Below are positions 63,471-64,000 of a stretch of DNA of 64,000 bases, in pieces. The stretch comes from Pseudotamlana agarivorans (lineage in GTDB: Bacteria > Bacteroidota > Bacteroidia > Flavobacteriales > Flavobacteriaceae). The stretch spans positions 1-64,000 of the forward strand of contig NZ_LXEI01000001.1 of NCBI RefSeq assembly GCF_001642835.1, in the 5' to 3' direction. A program made the translations under genes and the position numbers. Every line of letters starts with the position of its first letter. Within the stretch, counting starts at the first letter, position 1. A model generated the notes under the pieces. That model searched no databases. It was not told the DNA's origin and saw only the letters and a list, made by a program, of their open reading frames with translations.

Positions 63471-64000
63471 TATAGGTTGGTTTTAATTAAGGCAATTTTA
63501 GAGTTATCTAGTTTTGATACTTCTTTACAAAAATTTCTGAAATCGCTATAGTCTTCTTTAGGATAAACTCCATCGTTTACTACTAGCTCACGCTTATAAA
63601 TGATCTTGTTTTCATGTATAGATTCAAGTGACATCTTATAACTTCCAAATTTGTTTTCAATCGTCAAGTCTTTCGGTTTAGATTCAACCTGATAGCCACT
63701 CGGTAGCATAATTTCAACCTCATCAACATCTTTAAAACCTCTACTAATTTTTACAGGCCATTTTCTACTTCTATATCTGTCAGGTATTGCGGTGTACCTG
63801 TTAAACACATTTAAGGTTAATAGAATCCGTTCACCTACTTTTTTGGCATAACCTCCGGCTTTGAAGCGGATATCTTCTGTAAAAGCCACATCCGTTTTAT
63901 TGTTTTCGATATGCATATTCTCAATAGCCAATTTGTTGATATAGCTCCAGCGATGCTTATAAGCTTTATCCAATTCGCGATTGGTTTCTGTTTCTAAGTT
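63470..64000 (-). CDS. DUF3857-type protein, C-terminal part (runs off the window)
   Basis: The frame is open to the window edge at 64000, so the 5' part of the gene is outside. Only about 176 C-terminal residues are visible; the frame has no ATG, and the TTG at 63971-63973 is an internal Leu. The visible part (VAFTEDIRFKAGGYAKKVGE, EVEIMLPSGYQVESKPKDL) looks like the C-terminal beta domain of DUF3857/transglutaminase-like proteins, as in the next gene, so this is a tandem paralogue. Its stop overlaps the next start by one base (TAATG at 63468-63472). Confidence 0.75.
   Translation of the reverse strand, partial: NLETETNRELDKAYKHRWSYINKLAIENMHIENNKTDVAFTEDIRFKAGGYAKKVGERILLTLNVFNRYTAIPDRYRSRKWPVKISRGFKDVDEVEIMLPSGYQVESKPKDLTIENKFGSYKMSLESIHENKIIYKRELVVNDGVYPKEDYSDFRNFCKEVSKLDNSKIALIKTNL

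Noticed and set aside
63470-63973. Complete small gene at the right edge starting at 63973
   Set aside because: The first codon there is a TTG inside a frame that continues open to 64000, so the gene is a truncated larger one, not a 167-aa gene.

Overview
The window is chromosomal DNA from a Flavobacteriaceae member (Bacteroidota). The evidence is low GC, promoters of the Bacteroidota form TTTG-N19-21-TAnnTTTG, little visible Shine-Dalgarno sequence, the gliding/type IX secretion genes gldKLMN and gldB/gldC, exosortase XrtF, SusC/FecA-like TonB receptors with carboxypeptidase-regulatory N-termini, and a DUF4374/PepSY iron locus. It is almost entirely conserved core genome. I see no prophage, complete insertion sequence, CRISPR array, rRNA or tRNA gene. 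The species cannot be named from this.

Layout, left to right. 1-504 is non-coding with repeats and a terminator. 505-8130 (-) holds an RND tripartite efflux operon (adaptor, pump, TolC) behind an ABC-F ATPase. 8217-9835 holds a DUF983 protein and a FAD oxidoreductase. 9982-19514 (-) holds topA, an arginase-like gene with altered metal ligands, the T9SS motor/core genes gldK-gldL-gldM-gldN and a predicted barrel protein. 19654-20415 is an unknown membrane protein. 20611-25334 (+) holds miaB, a sigma-54 activator, lptE, a TPR-like protein and secG, followed by groES-groEL (25489-27495). 27703-33167 (-) holds a small unknown secreted protein and an iron-uptake set (PepSY, DUF4374, TonB receptor). 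33445-36597 (-) looks like a heavy-metal (probably copper) set: an HMA protein, a TonB receptor and an HYC_CC_PP protein. 36666-37638 (-) is XrtF and its partner.

37770-46493 (+) holds a GAF/fRMsr-like protein, purH, the elongasome cluster mreBCD-mrdA-rodA, and a peptide deformylase that carries a lipoprotein signal. 46508-47820 (-) is gldB-gldC, divergent from nadE. An orphan-type response regulator and dnaG converge at 49411-49416. 51628-54973 (+) is the circularly permuted ATP-grasp / alpha-E / transglutaminase cluster. 55022-64000 (-) holds DUF2254, polyprenyl synthase, rlmN, queA, aroA, a MazG-like protein and two tandem DUF3857-type genes; the last runs off the window.

The most interesting signals are core proteins whose signature residues have changed: a DnaG with all four zinc ligands replaced, an arginase-fold protein beside gldK without the metal motifs, a response regulator with Glu at the phospho-acceptor site, and a DUF3857 transglutaminase without its Cys and His. 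To these add the secreted lipoprotein deformylase and several families of small dispersed palindromic repeats, one of which supplies both the stop codon of miaB and the sequence directly in front of the next gene's start codon. I did not find a clearly new multi-gene defence or mobile system.
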